41,232 nucleotides of DNA from Bacteroidales bacterium (GTDB lineage Bacteria; Bacteroidota; Bacteroidia; Bacteroidales; UBA932), in NCBI GenBank assembly GCA_017561865.1, contig JAFZBH010000013.1, forward strand, positions 1-41,232. Reading direction: 5' to 3'. Made by a program: the position numbers and the translations under genes. Of the stretch, positions 1 through 7,302 are shown piece after piece. The notes under the pieces are model-generated. The model ran no database searches. It was not told where the DNA came from and was given only the letters and a program-made list of their open reading frames with translations. How positions within the stretch are numbered: position 1 is the stretch's first letter; each line of letters opens with the position of its first letter.

Positions 1-397
1 GGCTCTGGTCGCGCGTGCCCACGATGGCAACGGCCGGCCGCCGCCCGAAGAGTTCCGCCGCCGGAGTGGCGCTGCGCACATATAGCAGCAGCGGCGCGTC
101 GGGACATTCCCGCAGGGCTTCCGGGTAGGCCGGATCGAAGATGTCCAGGAACTGGCAGCCCCTCGCGGAAAGCCGCTCGTATTCGGCCTGTGCGGCTTCG
201 AGGGCCGCCGGTCCGATCTGTGCGGCGTGGGCGTTGTACGGGCCGAACAGGGCGGTCCGCTCCTTGTCGGAAAGGGCGAACACGGCATCGGCGGAGCCGA
301 GCGCGTCGATCAGGCGGTGGGAGAACTTCGGTTCATAGCCGAAAATGGCGTTGAGCGCGATGGCGCTCACCAGGGAAGAAGGAGAAGAGCCGTTCAT
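1..397 (-). CDS. dprA: DNA-processing protein DprA, partial (N-terminal part)
   Basis: Seen: an open minus-strand frame starts with ATG at 397 and runs off the left edge, giving 132 codons. It begins MNGSSPSSLVSAIALN and later reads FDPAYPEALRECPDAPLLLY followed by AVAIVGTR. Known: the pattern of tyrosine-proline, a short spacer, 'aP.lLy.rG' and 'vaiVGtR' is the entry into the Rossmann-like domain of DprA/Smf. DprA loads RecA on incoming single strands during natural transformation. The first ~80 residues match the helical N-terminal (SAM-like) extension of DprA. The conserved Rossmann core and any C-terminal winged helix lie outside the window. It is separated from queA upstream by a terminator, so it probably has its own promoter, but no clean -7 box is visible. 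Confidence 0.9.
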   Translation of the reverse strand, partial: MNGSSPSSLVSAIALNAIFGYEPKFSHRLIDALGSADAVFALSDKERTALFGPYNAHAAQIGPAALEAAQAEYERLSARGCQFLDIFDPAYPEALRECPDAPLLLYVRSATPAAELFGRRPAVAIVGTRDQS

Positions 398-421
398 TTC
401 TCATAGCGTTGGTGCGGGGCC

Positions 422-458
422 AAAACTAAAAATTCCGGCCGACAAAGTCAACCGGAAT
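422..458 (-). terminator. Intrinsic terminator after queA
   Basis: Read on the minus strand, the arms ATTCCGG (458-452) and CCGGAAT (438-432) form a perfect 7-bp stem around a 13-nt loop. A T-rich tail, TTTTTAGTTTT, follows down to 422. It lies 21 bp after the queA stop and before dprA, so it separates the two. Confidence 0.75.
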
Positions 459-478
459 CCTTAAAATTCGTAAAAATC

Positions 479-1549
479 TTACACGATCAGCAGCGCATCG
501 CCATAGGGTCCGAAACGATAATCGTTTGCGAGGGCCGTCTGATAGGCGTTCATCACCTTCTCATACCCGCCGAAGGCCGCCACGCTCATCAGCATCGTGG
601 ACTGCGGCAGATGGAAGTTGGACACGATGGCATCGGGCACGGAGAACTCGTAGGGCGGGAAGATGAACTTGTTGGTCCAGGTGTCCGCCGCACGCACTTC
701 GTGGTTCGTGGTCACGTAGGTCTCGAGGGCCCGGATCACGGTCACGCCCACGGCGCAGATCCTGCCGCCGGCGCGCTTGGTGCGGTTGATTTCCGCAGCC
801 GCCTGCTCGCTGATGATGATGTGCTCGCCGTCCATCCGGTGCTTGGAGAGGTCCTCCACGTCCACGGTGCGGAAGTGGCCGATGCCCATATGCACGGTGA
901 TGAAGGTCTTCTCGATGTCGTGCAGGATCATCCGGTTGAGCAGTTCGCGGCTGAAGTGCAGGCCGGCCGCCGGGGCGGACACGGCGCCTTCGTGCGTGGC
1001 GAAGATGGTCTGGAACTCTTCGGCGTCGCGTGCCGTGGGGGTCTGCTTCACCCATTCGGGGACCGGGGTCTGTCCGAGGGCGAAGAGGGCCGCCTTGAAT
1101 TCGTCGTACGGTCCGTCATACAGGAAACGCAGGGTGCGGCCGCGGGAGGTCGTGTTGTCGATGACCTCGGCCACCATGCTCTCGTCTTCGCCGAAATAGA
1201 GTTTGTTGCCGATGCGGATCTTGCGGGCCGGATCGACGATCACGTCCCAGAGGCGCTGTTCGCGGTTGAGTTCGCGCAGCAGGAACACCATGATGTCGGC
1301 GCCGGTCTTCTCCTTCTTGCCGTAGAGCTTGGCCGGGAAGACCTTGGTGTCGTTGAGGACGAACCGGTCGCCCTTGCCGAAATAGTCGATGATGTCCTTG
1401 AACTGACGGTGCTCAATCTCGCCGGTGTCCTTGTGGAGGACCATCAGCTTGCACTCGTCACGCCATTGCACGTGCCCGTTGACTTCGGGCATCAGTTCGG
1501 TGGCGATTTTCTCCTGAGGGAGTTCGAAGTCGAATTGAGAGAGTTTCAT
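479..1549 (-). CDS. queA: tRNA preQ1(34) S-adenosylmethionine ribosyltransferase-isomerase QueA
   Basis: A 356-residue protein, normal length for QueA. It transfers and isomerises the ribosyl group of SAM onto preQ1 at tRNA position 34, giving epoxyqueuosine in queuosine synthesis. Family signatures seen: MKLSQFDFELPQEKIA at the N-terminus, FVLNDTKVFPAKLYG near residue 85, ATHEGAVSAPAAGLHFS near 185, ITVHMGIGHF near 218, and VSNFHLPQSTMLMSVAAFGG near 310. The C-terminus reads FGPYGDALLIV where most homologues have a 'F.SYGDaMLi' type ending, a mild divergence. It is the last gene of the minus-strand cluster that starts with the SRPBCC gene, 62 bp after the TPR gene and ahead of an intrinsic terminator. 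Function assignment is firm. Confidence 0.96.
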   Translation of the reverse strand: MKLSQFDFELPQEKIATELMPEVNGHVQWRDECKLMVLHKDTGEIEHRQFKDIIDYFGKGDRFVLNDTKVFPAKLYGKKEKTGADIMVFLLRELNREQRLWDVIVDPARKIRIGNKLYFGEDESMVAEVIDNTTSRGRTLRFLYDGPYDEFKAALFALGQTPVPEWVKQTPTARDAEEFQTIFATHEGAVSAPAAGLHFSRELLNRMILHDIEKTFITVHMGIGHFRTVDVEDLSKHRMDGEHIIISEQAAAEINRTKRAGGRICAVGVTVIRALETYVTTNHEVRAADTWTNKFIFPPYEFSVPDAIVSNFHLPQSTMLMSVAAFGGYEKVMNAYQTALANDYRFGPYGDALLIV

Positions 1550-1552
1550 TTG

Positions 1553-1584
1553 TTCCGTATTGACAAAACATTTTATATACGGAA
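1553..1584 (-). repeat. Inverted repeat just upstream of queA
   Basis: TTCCGTAT (1553-1560) and ATACGGAA (1577-1584) are perfect 8-bp inverted arms around a 16-bp AT-rich spacer, directly before the queA start. It could be an mRNA hairpin in the TPR-queA spacer or a protein site. There is no U-tract, so it is not a normal terminator, and it does not resemble a preQ1 riboswitch. Confidence 0.4.
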
Positions 1585-1611
1585 CTTTGCATCAAAAAGT
1601 TTCGTCCGCCG

Positions 1612-2454
1612 CTATTTCTTTTTAGCGGCTTGCTGCTTTTTCTCGATAATTTGCAGGTTGCGGGTGGCGGCGTAGTCGGTCGGGTCGAGCTTGAGGGCTT
1701 TCTTGTAGTATTTGGCGGCCTGCTTGTCGTTGCCCTTGGCCACCTGCCAGAAGGATCCGATGTTGTCCAGGAAGGCGGGATTCTTCGGGTAGAGTTTGTT
1801 CATCCGCTCGGAGATATCGAAGAAATACTGGAGGGAGGCAGGGCTGCCCGCGTCGAAGAAAGCGGCGCAGAGTTCGCCCACGCCCTGCTGGAAAACGTCT
1901 TCGCCGGCCGGCTCGCCGTCCAGCGTCCACGACGGCCGGGCCGTCTCCTGCCGCTTGATAAGGGTTTTGAGCTCGGCGGCGGCCATGTCCGGGCTCTCTT
2001 TCTCATAGGCGGAAAGGGCCGCGACCTTGGCGTAGCGCCAGCGCAGTTCGTCGGGATGCGCGGCAATCTGCCGGTCGAGGACCTTCACCGCTTCGCCGAA
2101 GTACTCCTCGTCGTAGAAATCCTCCTCGAAATAGGGGACCAGCTCCCCCTGGGGGTCCTTGAGCGTCATCACCGGCGCCTTCCCCAGATAGCGGCGCTCG
2201 CCGGGCACGGGGACGATCTCGGTGCTCTGCCCTTTGAGGAAATAGTAGTTGAACCGGGCCATGGGCACGGCCGGATCGTCGGGGAAGGCTTCCTCCCAAC
2301 GGTCGATCAGGGTCTCCACGCCGACGCCGGCATAGCCGACGTTGCGGACCAGGCGCTCGTAGCGGGCCTGGAATTCTTCTGCGGTGGTCTGGGCCGCTGC
2401 GGCGGCGCAGACGGCGGTGGCGGCGATCGTGAGGATCAGTCTTTTCTTGTTCAT
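1612..2454 (-). CDS. Secreted tetratricopeptide-repeat protein
   Basis: A 280-residue protein starting MNKKRLILTIAATAVCAAAAAQ, a typical signal peptide with AQ cleavage, so it is exported to the periplasm. The ATG at 2454 is chosen because it overlaps the stop of the upstream methyltransferase gene (ATGA), which implies translational coupling. An in-frame upstream start would give a proline-rich leader with no signal peptide. A C-terminal TPR-like unit is visible near residues 215-265, including AAKYYKKALKLDPTDYAAT. An earlier helical pair (AVKVLDRQIAAHPDELRWRYAKVAAL) also looks TPR-like. The tail is lysine-rich (KKQQAAKKK). No enzymatic motif is visible, and the specific role is unknown. It is co-transcribed with RNA-modification genes, which may be coincidental. 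Confidence 0.8.
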   Translation of the reverse strand: MNKKRLILTIAATAVCAAAAAQTTAEEFQARYERLVRNVGYAGVGVETLIDRWEEAFPDDPAVPMARFNYYFLKGQSTEIVPVPGERRYLGKAPVMTLKDPQGELVPYFEEDFYDEEYFGEAVKVLDRQIAAHPDELRWRYAKVAALSAYEKESPDMAAAELKTLIKRQETARPSWTLDGEPAGEDVFQQGVGELCAAFFDAGSPASLQYFFDISERMNKLYPKNPAFLDNIGSFWQVAKGNDKQAAKYYKKALKLDPTDYAATRNLQIIEKKQQAAKKK

Positions 2455-3596
2455 ACGTTCATCAATATCCGGCGGCCCTTCGGGAGGAGGTTGTTGCATC
2501 GGGAACCGATGTTCTTGACAAAGCCCAAAGGCTGGCCGAGGTAAGTGACTGCGAGGTAGCCCGGGGCGGTGTCCGGAAGGGCGAGCGCGTCCCGGTGAAG
2601 GAAACGCAGGGCCGTCTGCCGGTCCACGTCCACGCAGCGGTAGTCATTCCTATCAAATTTTATGCTCAAAGCGTAGTCCGGGTCCGGGACGAAGTCCTTG
2701 CCTTTCCATTCGCCCTTCTTCAGGCCGTTGCGGAGCGGGTGCAGGACTTCCAGGTCGGGTTTGGCACAGATGCGCTGCGAGGCGGTCTTTCGAAGCACGC
2801 CCGCCCACTGTCCTTCGCCGGGCACGACGCCCGCCTCGAGCAGGTGCCCATGGGAAGTGCGGCGAACGCCCCACGCTTCGAATTCCGCTTCGGGCGGGAG
2901 GATCTCGCCGCCCAGCTCGCCGGCAGCCCAGGCGAGGTTGTCGTCGTTCTCCGCCGGCTCGTAGGTGCAGGTGCTGTAGATCAGGAAACCGCCTTCGCGC
3001 AGGGCCGGCCACACGTCGGCGAGGATGCGCTTCTGCCGCGCGGCGCACAGTTCCACCAACTCGGGACTCCACTCTTCGCGGGCCCGGGGGTCCTTGCGGA
3101 ACATCCCCTCGCCGCTGCAGGGAACGTCGGCGACGATGACGTCGAAATACCCTTCCAGCCGGGCGAACGCCGCCGGGTCGACGCTGGTCACGACCACGTT
3201 CGGGTCGCCCCAGCGCGCCACGTTGTCGTCCAGTACTCCCACGCGCGCCTTCATCACCTCGTTCGCCACCAGAAGGAATCCGTCCCCGCACGCCTCCCGC
3301 AGCGACGCCGCCAGATCCGTCGTCTTCCCTCCCGGCGCTGCGCACAGGTCTAAAACATGCAGGTCGCCGCGGAGCGGAGTGCAACGGGCGGTCAAGAGTT
3401 TGCGGAAGAGGTGTCCGACAAACATTGCGGAAGAATCTTGAACGTAGTAGCAGCCGGCATGAAAAAGCGGGTCGAGCGTGAAGACGGGGCGGTCGGAGAG
3501 AATGCGGCCATACGGCGACCAAGGCACGGGCGTGCCTTCAGGCCCGATCGGACCTTTGAAAGGATTGAGCCGAACCGAGACCGACGCCTCCTCCAT
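2451..3596 (-). CDS. NOL1/NOP2/Sun-family rRNA (cytosine-C5)-methyltransferase, RsmF-like
   Basis: A SAM-dependent m5C RNA methyltransferase, most like RsmF/YebU. Seen: the substrate-pocket motif SVSVRLNPFKG at the start, LDLCAAPGGKT (SAM loop) near residue 85, DVPCSGEGMFRKDPRA with one catalytic cysteine, and STCTYEPAENDD with the other. The C-terminal domain ends with GYLAVTYLGQPLGFVKNIGS, as in RsmF. The start at 3596 shares its A with the TGA of the SRPBCC gene (TGATG), so coupling is likely; a second in-frame ATG lies four codons earlier. With about 381 residues it lacks the ~35-residue helical N-terminus usual before 'VSvRlNP'. The 3' end overlaps the TPR gene by 4 bp. The exact rRNA position modified is not known from sequence. 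Confidence 0.9.
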   Translation of the reverse strand: MEEASVSVRLNPFKGPIGPEGTPVPWSPYGRILSDRPVFTLDPLFHAGCYYVQDSSAMFVGHLFRKLLTARCTPLRGDLHVLDLCAAPGGKTTDLAASLREACGDGFLLVANEVMKARVGVLDDNVARWGDPNVVVTSVDPAAFARLEGYFDVIVADVPCSGEGMFRKDPRAREEWSPELVELCAARQKRILADVWPALREGGFLIYSTCTYEPAENDDNLAWAAGELGGEILPPEAEFEAWGVRRTSHGHLLEAGVVPGEGQWAGVLRKTASQRICAKPDLEVLHPLRNGLKKGEWKGKDFVPDPDYALSIKFDRNDYRCVDVDRQTALRFLHRDALALPDTAPGYLAVTYLGQPLGFVKNIGSRCNNLLPKGRRILMNV

Positions 3597-4039
3597 CACC
3601 TGCCCCACCCGTCCGGCATCTGCGGCATCCGGCCCTCGGACGCATCCACCAGGCCGTCCACCATCTTGTCGATCGCCTGCTGGATCTTGCCTCCCAGCAT
3701 CGTCTTCATCATGAAATTCAGATTCGCATCCAGGTCCACCCAGAAATCCGTCCGGTCCGGAAGAGCGGACGGCTCGAAATGCAGCACGCCCACGAACTCC
3801 ACCGGGGACTCCGTGCTCCCGAGGCGGATGAGCCGGTACGGCTGCCGGTCGTCCACCCGCACGCCGATCCGGAACCCCTGCACCGTCACGGTGAGCGTGT
3901 CGAAATCCGCCGTGACCTCCGCCTGGACCTTGTCCTGCGGAATCATCTGCGCGAAATTGCGCAGGTCGGTGAAGGCCATATACAACTCTTCGGGCCGCTT
4001 GGCCACCTGTCCGTGCTTGCTGGTATAATGTGCTGTCAT
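3596..4039 (-). CDS. SRPBCC (START/polyketide-cyclase-like) family protein
   Basis: A 147-residue protein beginning MTAHYTSKHGQVAKRPEELY. It matches the small SRPBCC proteins common in Bacteroidota. An N-terminal strand leads to a 'y..fsDlrn..' helix, a middle section follows (ITVTVQGFRIGVRVDDRQ-like strands), and a long C-terminal helix carries LGGKIQQAIDKMVDGLVDA. The fold forms a hydrophobic ligand cavity, but ligand and role are unknown for this subgroup. ATG at 4039 is preferred over a TTG three codons upstream. It heads the minus-strand cluster SRPBCC, methyltransferase, TPR, queA and overlaps the methyltransferase start by one base. It is divergent from the NUDIX gene. Confidence 0.8.
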   Translation of the reverse strand: MTAHYTSKHGQVAKRPEELYMAFTDLRNFAQMIPQDKVQAEVTADFDTLTVTVQGFRIGVRVDDRQPYRLIRLGSTESPVEFVGVLHFEPSALPDRTDFWVDLDANLNFMMKTMLGGKIQQAIDKMVDGLVDASEGRMPQMPDGWGR

Positions 4040-4055
4040 AGTCGCCAAAAATGAT

Positions 4056-4063
4056 TACATTTG
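4056..4063 (+). promoter_or_regulatory. -7 box TACATTTG for the NUDIX gene
   Basis: Exact match to the Bacteroidota -7 consensus TAnnTTTG, 30 bp before the NUDIX ATG. No convincing -33 TTTG is present at the right distance. Confidence 0.55.
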
Positions 4064-4093
4064 CCTATCGAATGCAAAGATAGCAAAATTCCG

Positions 4094-4705
4094 ATGCACA
4101 AGATCTATTTCGAAAGACGCTGCATCATCATCTGCAGTCCCGACGAGCAGGCGCTCTCCGACCCCAACGCCGTGGAGTTCCATTTCGGGCAGAGCATCAA
4201 CATCCACACCCTCGTGGCGATGTTCGAGGCCTCGCAGTCGCTCGCCCGCATCTACATCCCCACGGACAACACCGAATGGATGTACCGGAGGGTCTGCGCC
4301 GAGTTCCGCGAGGTCGATGCCGCCGGCGGCCTGGTCTCCAACCGCCGGGGCGACTACCTCCTGATCCAGCGCGGCGGCCTCTGGGACCTGCCCAAAGGCC
4401 ACCGCGAAGCCGGTGAAGACATCGCCGTCACGGCCCTGCGCGAAGTACAGGAAGAGACCGGCGTGGACCAGCTGGAACTGCGGGAACTGATCTGCGTCAC
4501 GGACCACTGCTACCTGCGCGACGGCATCTGGCACCTCAAGCACACCTGGTGGTACGATATGCTCTACACCGATCCGGTGGACCTGACTCCCCAGCGCGAG
4601 GAAGACATCTCACGCGCCGCCTGGGTGGCCCGTTCGAGCCTGCCCCCGTTCCTGAAGAATACCTATCCTTCCATCCTGGAGGTCTTCCGCGAAGCGAAAG
4701 TATAG
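4094..4705 (+). CDS. NUDIX hydrolase
   Basis: A 203-residue protein with a complete Nudix box near residues 98-120: GHREAGEDIAVTALREVQEE, then TG. This fits G-x5-E-x7-REUxEExGU, which binds the metal and hydrolyses nucleoside-diphosphate-linked substrates. The first ~70 residues (MHKIYFERRCIIICSP...) form an extra N-terminal domain typical of a Bacteroidota NUDIX subgroup. GLWDLPKGHREAGE places the box in the usual context. ATG at 4094 is preferred over an upstream TTG because it lies at the right distance behind the -7 box. It converges on the lipoprotein gene with only 3 bp between stops. Substrate cannot be predicted. Confidence 0.92.
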   Translation: MHKIYFERRCIIICSPDEQALSDPNAVEFHFGQSINIHTLVAMFEASQSLARIYIPTDNTEWMYRRVCAEFREVDAAGGLVSNRRGDYLLIQRGGLWDLPKGHREAGEDIAVTALREVQEETGVDQLELRELICVTDHCYLRDGIWHLKHTWWYDMLYTDPVDLTPQREEDISRAAWVARSSLPPFLKNTYPSILEVFREAKV

Positions 4706-4708
4706 GAG

Positions 4709-5950
4709 CTACTGCTCCCGCCAGACCATGATGGACTGGATCCGGGCGTCGGGCTTGAACTTCGGGTTCTCCAGACGGAGGGGACCGTTGTGGGAAGGCT
4801 CGACCGACTTGACGAGGGCATCCTGGGAGGTGAAGAAAGCGATCTTGCTGCTCCAGATATCGTCCTCGATCTTGATGGTGCCGTCCATCAGCATCCAGAC
4901 TTGCGGGGCCTCCTCGCCGAAAGTGATGCAATCGTTTATGCGCGCACCCACGCGAGGCTGCTGCTTGCCGGGCTGGGCCTCATAGGCGACCTTCGTGACG
5001 CAGTACCTGGGCGAGAACACTTCCACGGAATAGACTTTCCGGTTCTCCATCTGGACCTGCAGCACTTCTTCCTCTCCCCGGTTGATGATCCAGAGATCGC
5101 CGCCCTGCGAATATGTGACGTCGTATCCCATCGGATCGTAGTCGAAACGGAAGTTCGGGGCCGGCCGGTCCAGCAGGATGCTGGCGAAGCCGTCGGCGTG
5201 GATGCAGGGATAGACGTAGTCCCGGTTGCGCACGAACTCCGAACCGTTCCACTGATAGTCCAGCCACAGGGCGCCGTGGAAGACGTGCTCGTCGAAATCC
5301 ATCGGATCGTTGAGCCGGATCAGCAGGCCGTCCGGGCGGTATTCGTAATCATACAGGCCGGCCTTGGCCACGCCCCGCAGCGAAGCGACGTCCGAGCCCG
5401 CCAGGCGGACCATGTCCTCGAAGTCGTCCGGGGACGGCTTGGGATTGAGCGGGAACTCGATCTCGTGGGCGTCGTTCTTTTCGGGATCGTATTCATAGGC
5501 GCGGATGTACCTGACCGAAGAGACGTCGCAGCCGCCGTTCTCCGACAGGAGCACGAGCACGTGGTCGTCCGCCTTGTAGCGGTAGCAGGCCATCTCGAAT
5601 CCGTCGTAGCAGTTGCCGTCGAACAGGTCGTGGGCCAGGTGGTTGCACGGGCCGATGAACTCCAGATGCCCTTCGTAGGACTCCTTGAGTTCATCCTTGA
5701 TGGCGTCCTTGACGCTCTGCGGGGCGAACTTGGCCGACATGATGTTGTCGCCGAAGATCGAGAAGATCCTGAAGAGTTCGTCGAAAGTGAAATCCTGGCC
5801 GGCGCCGGCCTTCGCGGCGGTCTCGGCGACCTGCGTCACCTGCCCCTCGTCCGTCGCATCCGCAGGATCCGTGTCGGGGCTTTTGCTGCCGCCCTTGCAG
5901 CCCGTCACAACCAGCGCGAGGGCCGCCAGAAGAACAAATAGTCTTTTCAT
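4709..5950 (-). CDS. Putative lipoprotein of unknown function
   Basis: A 413-residue protein starting MKRLFVLLAALALVVTGCKG, a clear lipobox (VTGC), so it is predicted to be lipidated. A low-complexity acidic linker (DTDPADATDEGQ) follows, typical of surface or periplasmic lipoproteins. The rest is a soluble domain with several YDYEYRPDG- and NRDYVYPC-type strands and no motif I recognise. ATG at 5950 is chosen because it yields the signal peptide directly; an ATG seven codons upstream does not. A -7 box (5983-5976, minus strand) sits 26 bp upstream. It looks like a single-gene unit. Confidence 0.8.
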   Translation of the reverse strand: MKRLFVLLAALALVVTGCKGGSKSPDTDPADATDEGQVTQVAETAAKAGAGQDFTFDELFRIFSIFGDNIMSAKFAPQSVKDAIKDELKESYEGHLEFIGPCNHLAHDLFDGNCYDGFEMACYRYKADDHVLVLLSENGGCDVSSVRYIRAYEYDPEKNDAHEIEFPLNPKPSPDDFEDMVRLAGSDVASLRGVAKAGLYDYEYRPDGLLIRLNDPMDFDEHVFHGALWLDYQWNGSEFVRNRDYVYPCIHADGFASILLDRPAPNFRFDYDPMGYDVTYSQGGDLWIINRGEEEVLQVQMENRKVYSVEVFSPRYCVTKVAYEAQPGKQQPRVGARINDCITFGEEAPQVWMLMDGTIKIEDDIWSSKIAFFTSQDALVKSVEPSHNGPLRLENPKFKPDARIQSIMVWREQ

Positions 5951-5975
5951 CTTGATGTTAGATTCTAGCAAGGAA

Positions 5976-5983
5976 CAAAGATA
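5976..5983 (-). promoter_or_regulatory. -7 box TATCTTTG for the lipoprotein gene
   Basis: Minus-strand TATCTTTG, a perfect match to TAnnTTTG, 26 bp before the start. The predicted leader is about 20 nt. No clear -33 element. Confidence 0.6.
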
Positions 5984-6028
5984 GAAAAAAACAAGGATTC
6001 ACCGGTCGCAGGCGGCGGAAAAGCGGAG

Positions 6029-6072
6029 CGGAAATTGGTTTTTCGGCAAACTTGTCCGAAAAATAATTTCCG
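6029..6072. repeat. Strong hairpin in the permease-lipoprotein spacer
   Basis: Arms CGGAAATT (6029-6036) and TTTTTCGG (6039-6046) pair perfectly with CCGAAAAA (6056-6063) and AATTTCCG (6065-6072). This gives 16 bp broken only by a small GG/T internal loop, with a 9-nt apical loop. No U-tract follows on either strand. It may be an attenuator, a processed 3' end for the permease transcript or a small RNA. The rest of the 190-bp spacer holds only the -7 box described above. Confidence 0.6.
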
Positions 6073-6140
6073 GCCGCCCGTCTCTGCACCCCAAAAAACA
6101 TAGATTTCCGGGGACCCCGTCTGGAAGACTTCCGCCGCCG

Positions 6141-7298
6141 TCATTCAGCCTTGACGGTGCGGGCGGGATCGACCCGGGAGATGAACAGGGTGGGGATCAG
6201 AAGCAACAGCAGGATACCGGCAAACGCCGCGGCGTCCGCCAGCAGGATCCCCGGCAGATTGACGTGCACCGGCACGAAAGACACGAAATAATTGTCCGGA
6301 TTCAGCCGCAGCCAGTGCGTCGTGCCCTGGACCAGGCAGAACAGCAGCGCGAGCAGGTTGCCCGCCGCCATCCCGAGGGCGGCCGTGCGGGCGCCCACCC
6401 GCAGGAACACCCCGGCGATGGCCCTGTCGCCCATCCCGAGGGTCTTGAGCGTACCGATCGTGGAAACGTGGCGGAAAAGCAGGATCAGCAGCCCCGAAAT
6501 CATATTGAACCCTGCCACGACGGTCATCAGCAACAGGATCGCGTAAACGTTGAAATCGATCAGGTCCAGCCAGTCGAACAGCTGGGAGAAACGCTCGGAG
6601 GCGGCGACGGCGCGCAGCGGTTCTTCTCCTTCGCCTGCGCCCAGCGCCGCCTTCCAGCCCAGTTCCTCCGCGACGCGGGCGGTGGCCTTGCGGCCTCGCA
6701 GCCGGGGCTGGAGCGTCACTTCCAGCAGCGAGGCTTCGTCGGTGTCCCATTCGAGAAGGCGCCTGAGGTCCCCGATGCTGACATAGAGGATCTGCCCCTC
6801 GTCCGTGGCCATCGGGCTGTCATAGACCTCCGTGATGTGCCAGCGGCGGATCTTGGTCTTTTCGCCCGTATACCAGGCCGTCAGGTCGTCTCCCTCCGAT
6901 AGGCCGAAACGCTCCGCGAGCGAAGAGGGGATGCGCACGCCCATCGAGGTTGTGTCCGCCTGCGTGCCCTTGAACAGGGCGCCCTGGATGTCGTCCCCGA
7001 GGCGGAGGATGCCGGTGCAGTAGATGACCGGCTCGATCTTTTCCACGCCGCGTACCCCTTCCAGGTCATTCAGACAGGAGGGAGTACGCACGGGATCGGC
7101 GCCGCCGGTCAGGTCCGCGGCGGCATCGGTCAGCAGAACGTCGCCCGTGACGGCCGACACCCCGCCGCGGATCTGCTCCCGGAACCCGGCCGAGATGGCG
7201 ACGGCAATGATGATGACAAAGAAGGAGATGGCGATCGCCGTGACCGCCATCTTCTCCTTGACGCGCAGGCGCCGGGCGATGAAGCCTCCGGCCTGCAC
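6141..7298 (-). CDS. FtsX/LolC-LolE-type ABC transporter permease
   Basis: About 385 residues with the MacB/LolE topology. One N-terminal TM helix (MAVTAIAISFFVIIIAVAIS) is followed by a large periplasmic domain (residues ~45-245). Three C-terminal TM helices then follow, including VYAILLLMTVVAGFNMISGL and a VNLPGILLADAAAFAGIL-type region. Known: such permeases pair with an ATPase to extract lipoproteins from the inner membrane or drive mechanotransmission; no ATPase is in the window. The start is taken as GTG at 7298, 4 bp after the M13 peptidase stop. The open frame extends upstream to an ATG inside the peptidase gene, but those residues look like out-of-frame sequence. It is probably co-transcribed with the peptidase. 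Confidence 0.85.
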   Translation of the reverse strand: MQAGGFIARRLRVKEKMAVTAIAISFFVIIIAVAISAGFREQIRGGVSAVTGDVLLTDAAADLTGGADPVRTPSCLNDLEGVRGVEKIEPVIYCTGILRLGDDIQGALFKGTQADTTSMGVRIPSSLAERFGLSEGDDLTAWYTGEKTKIRRWHITEVYDSPMATDEGQILYVSIGDLRRLLEWDTDEASLLEVTLQPRLRGRKATARVAEELGWKAALGAGEGEEPLRAVAASERFSQLFDWLDLIDFNVYAILLLMTVVAGFNMISGLLILLFRHVSTIGTLKTLGMGDRAIAGVFLRVGARTAALGMAAGNLLALLFCLVQGTTHWLRLNPDNYFVSFVPVHVNLPGILLADAAAFAGILLLLLIPTLFISRVDPARTVKAE

Positions 7299-7302
7299 GG
7301 TA

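Noticed and set aside
1550..1611. Possible preQ1 riboswitch before queA
   Set aside because: The spacer has an inverted repeat but lacks the C-rich/A-rich pseudoknot pattern of preQ1 classes I recognise.
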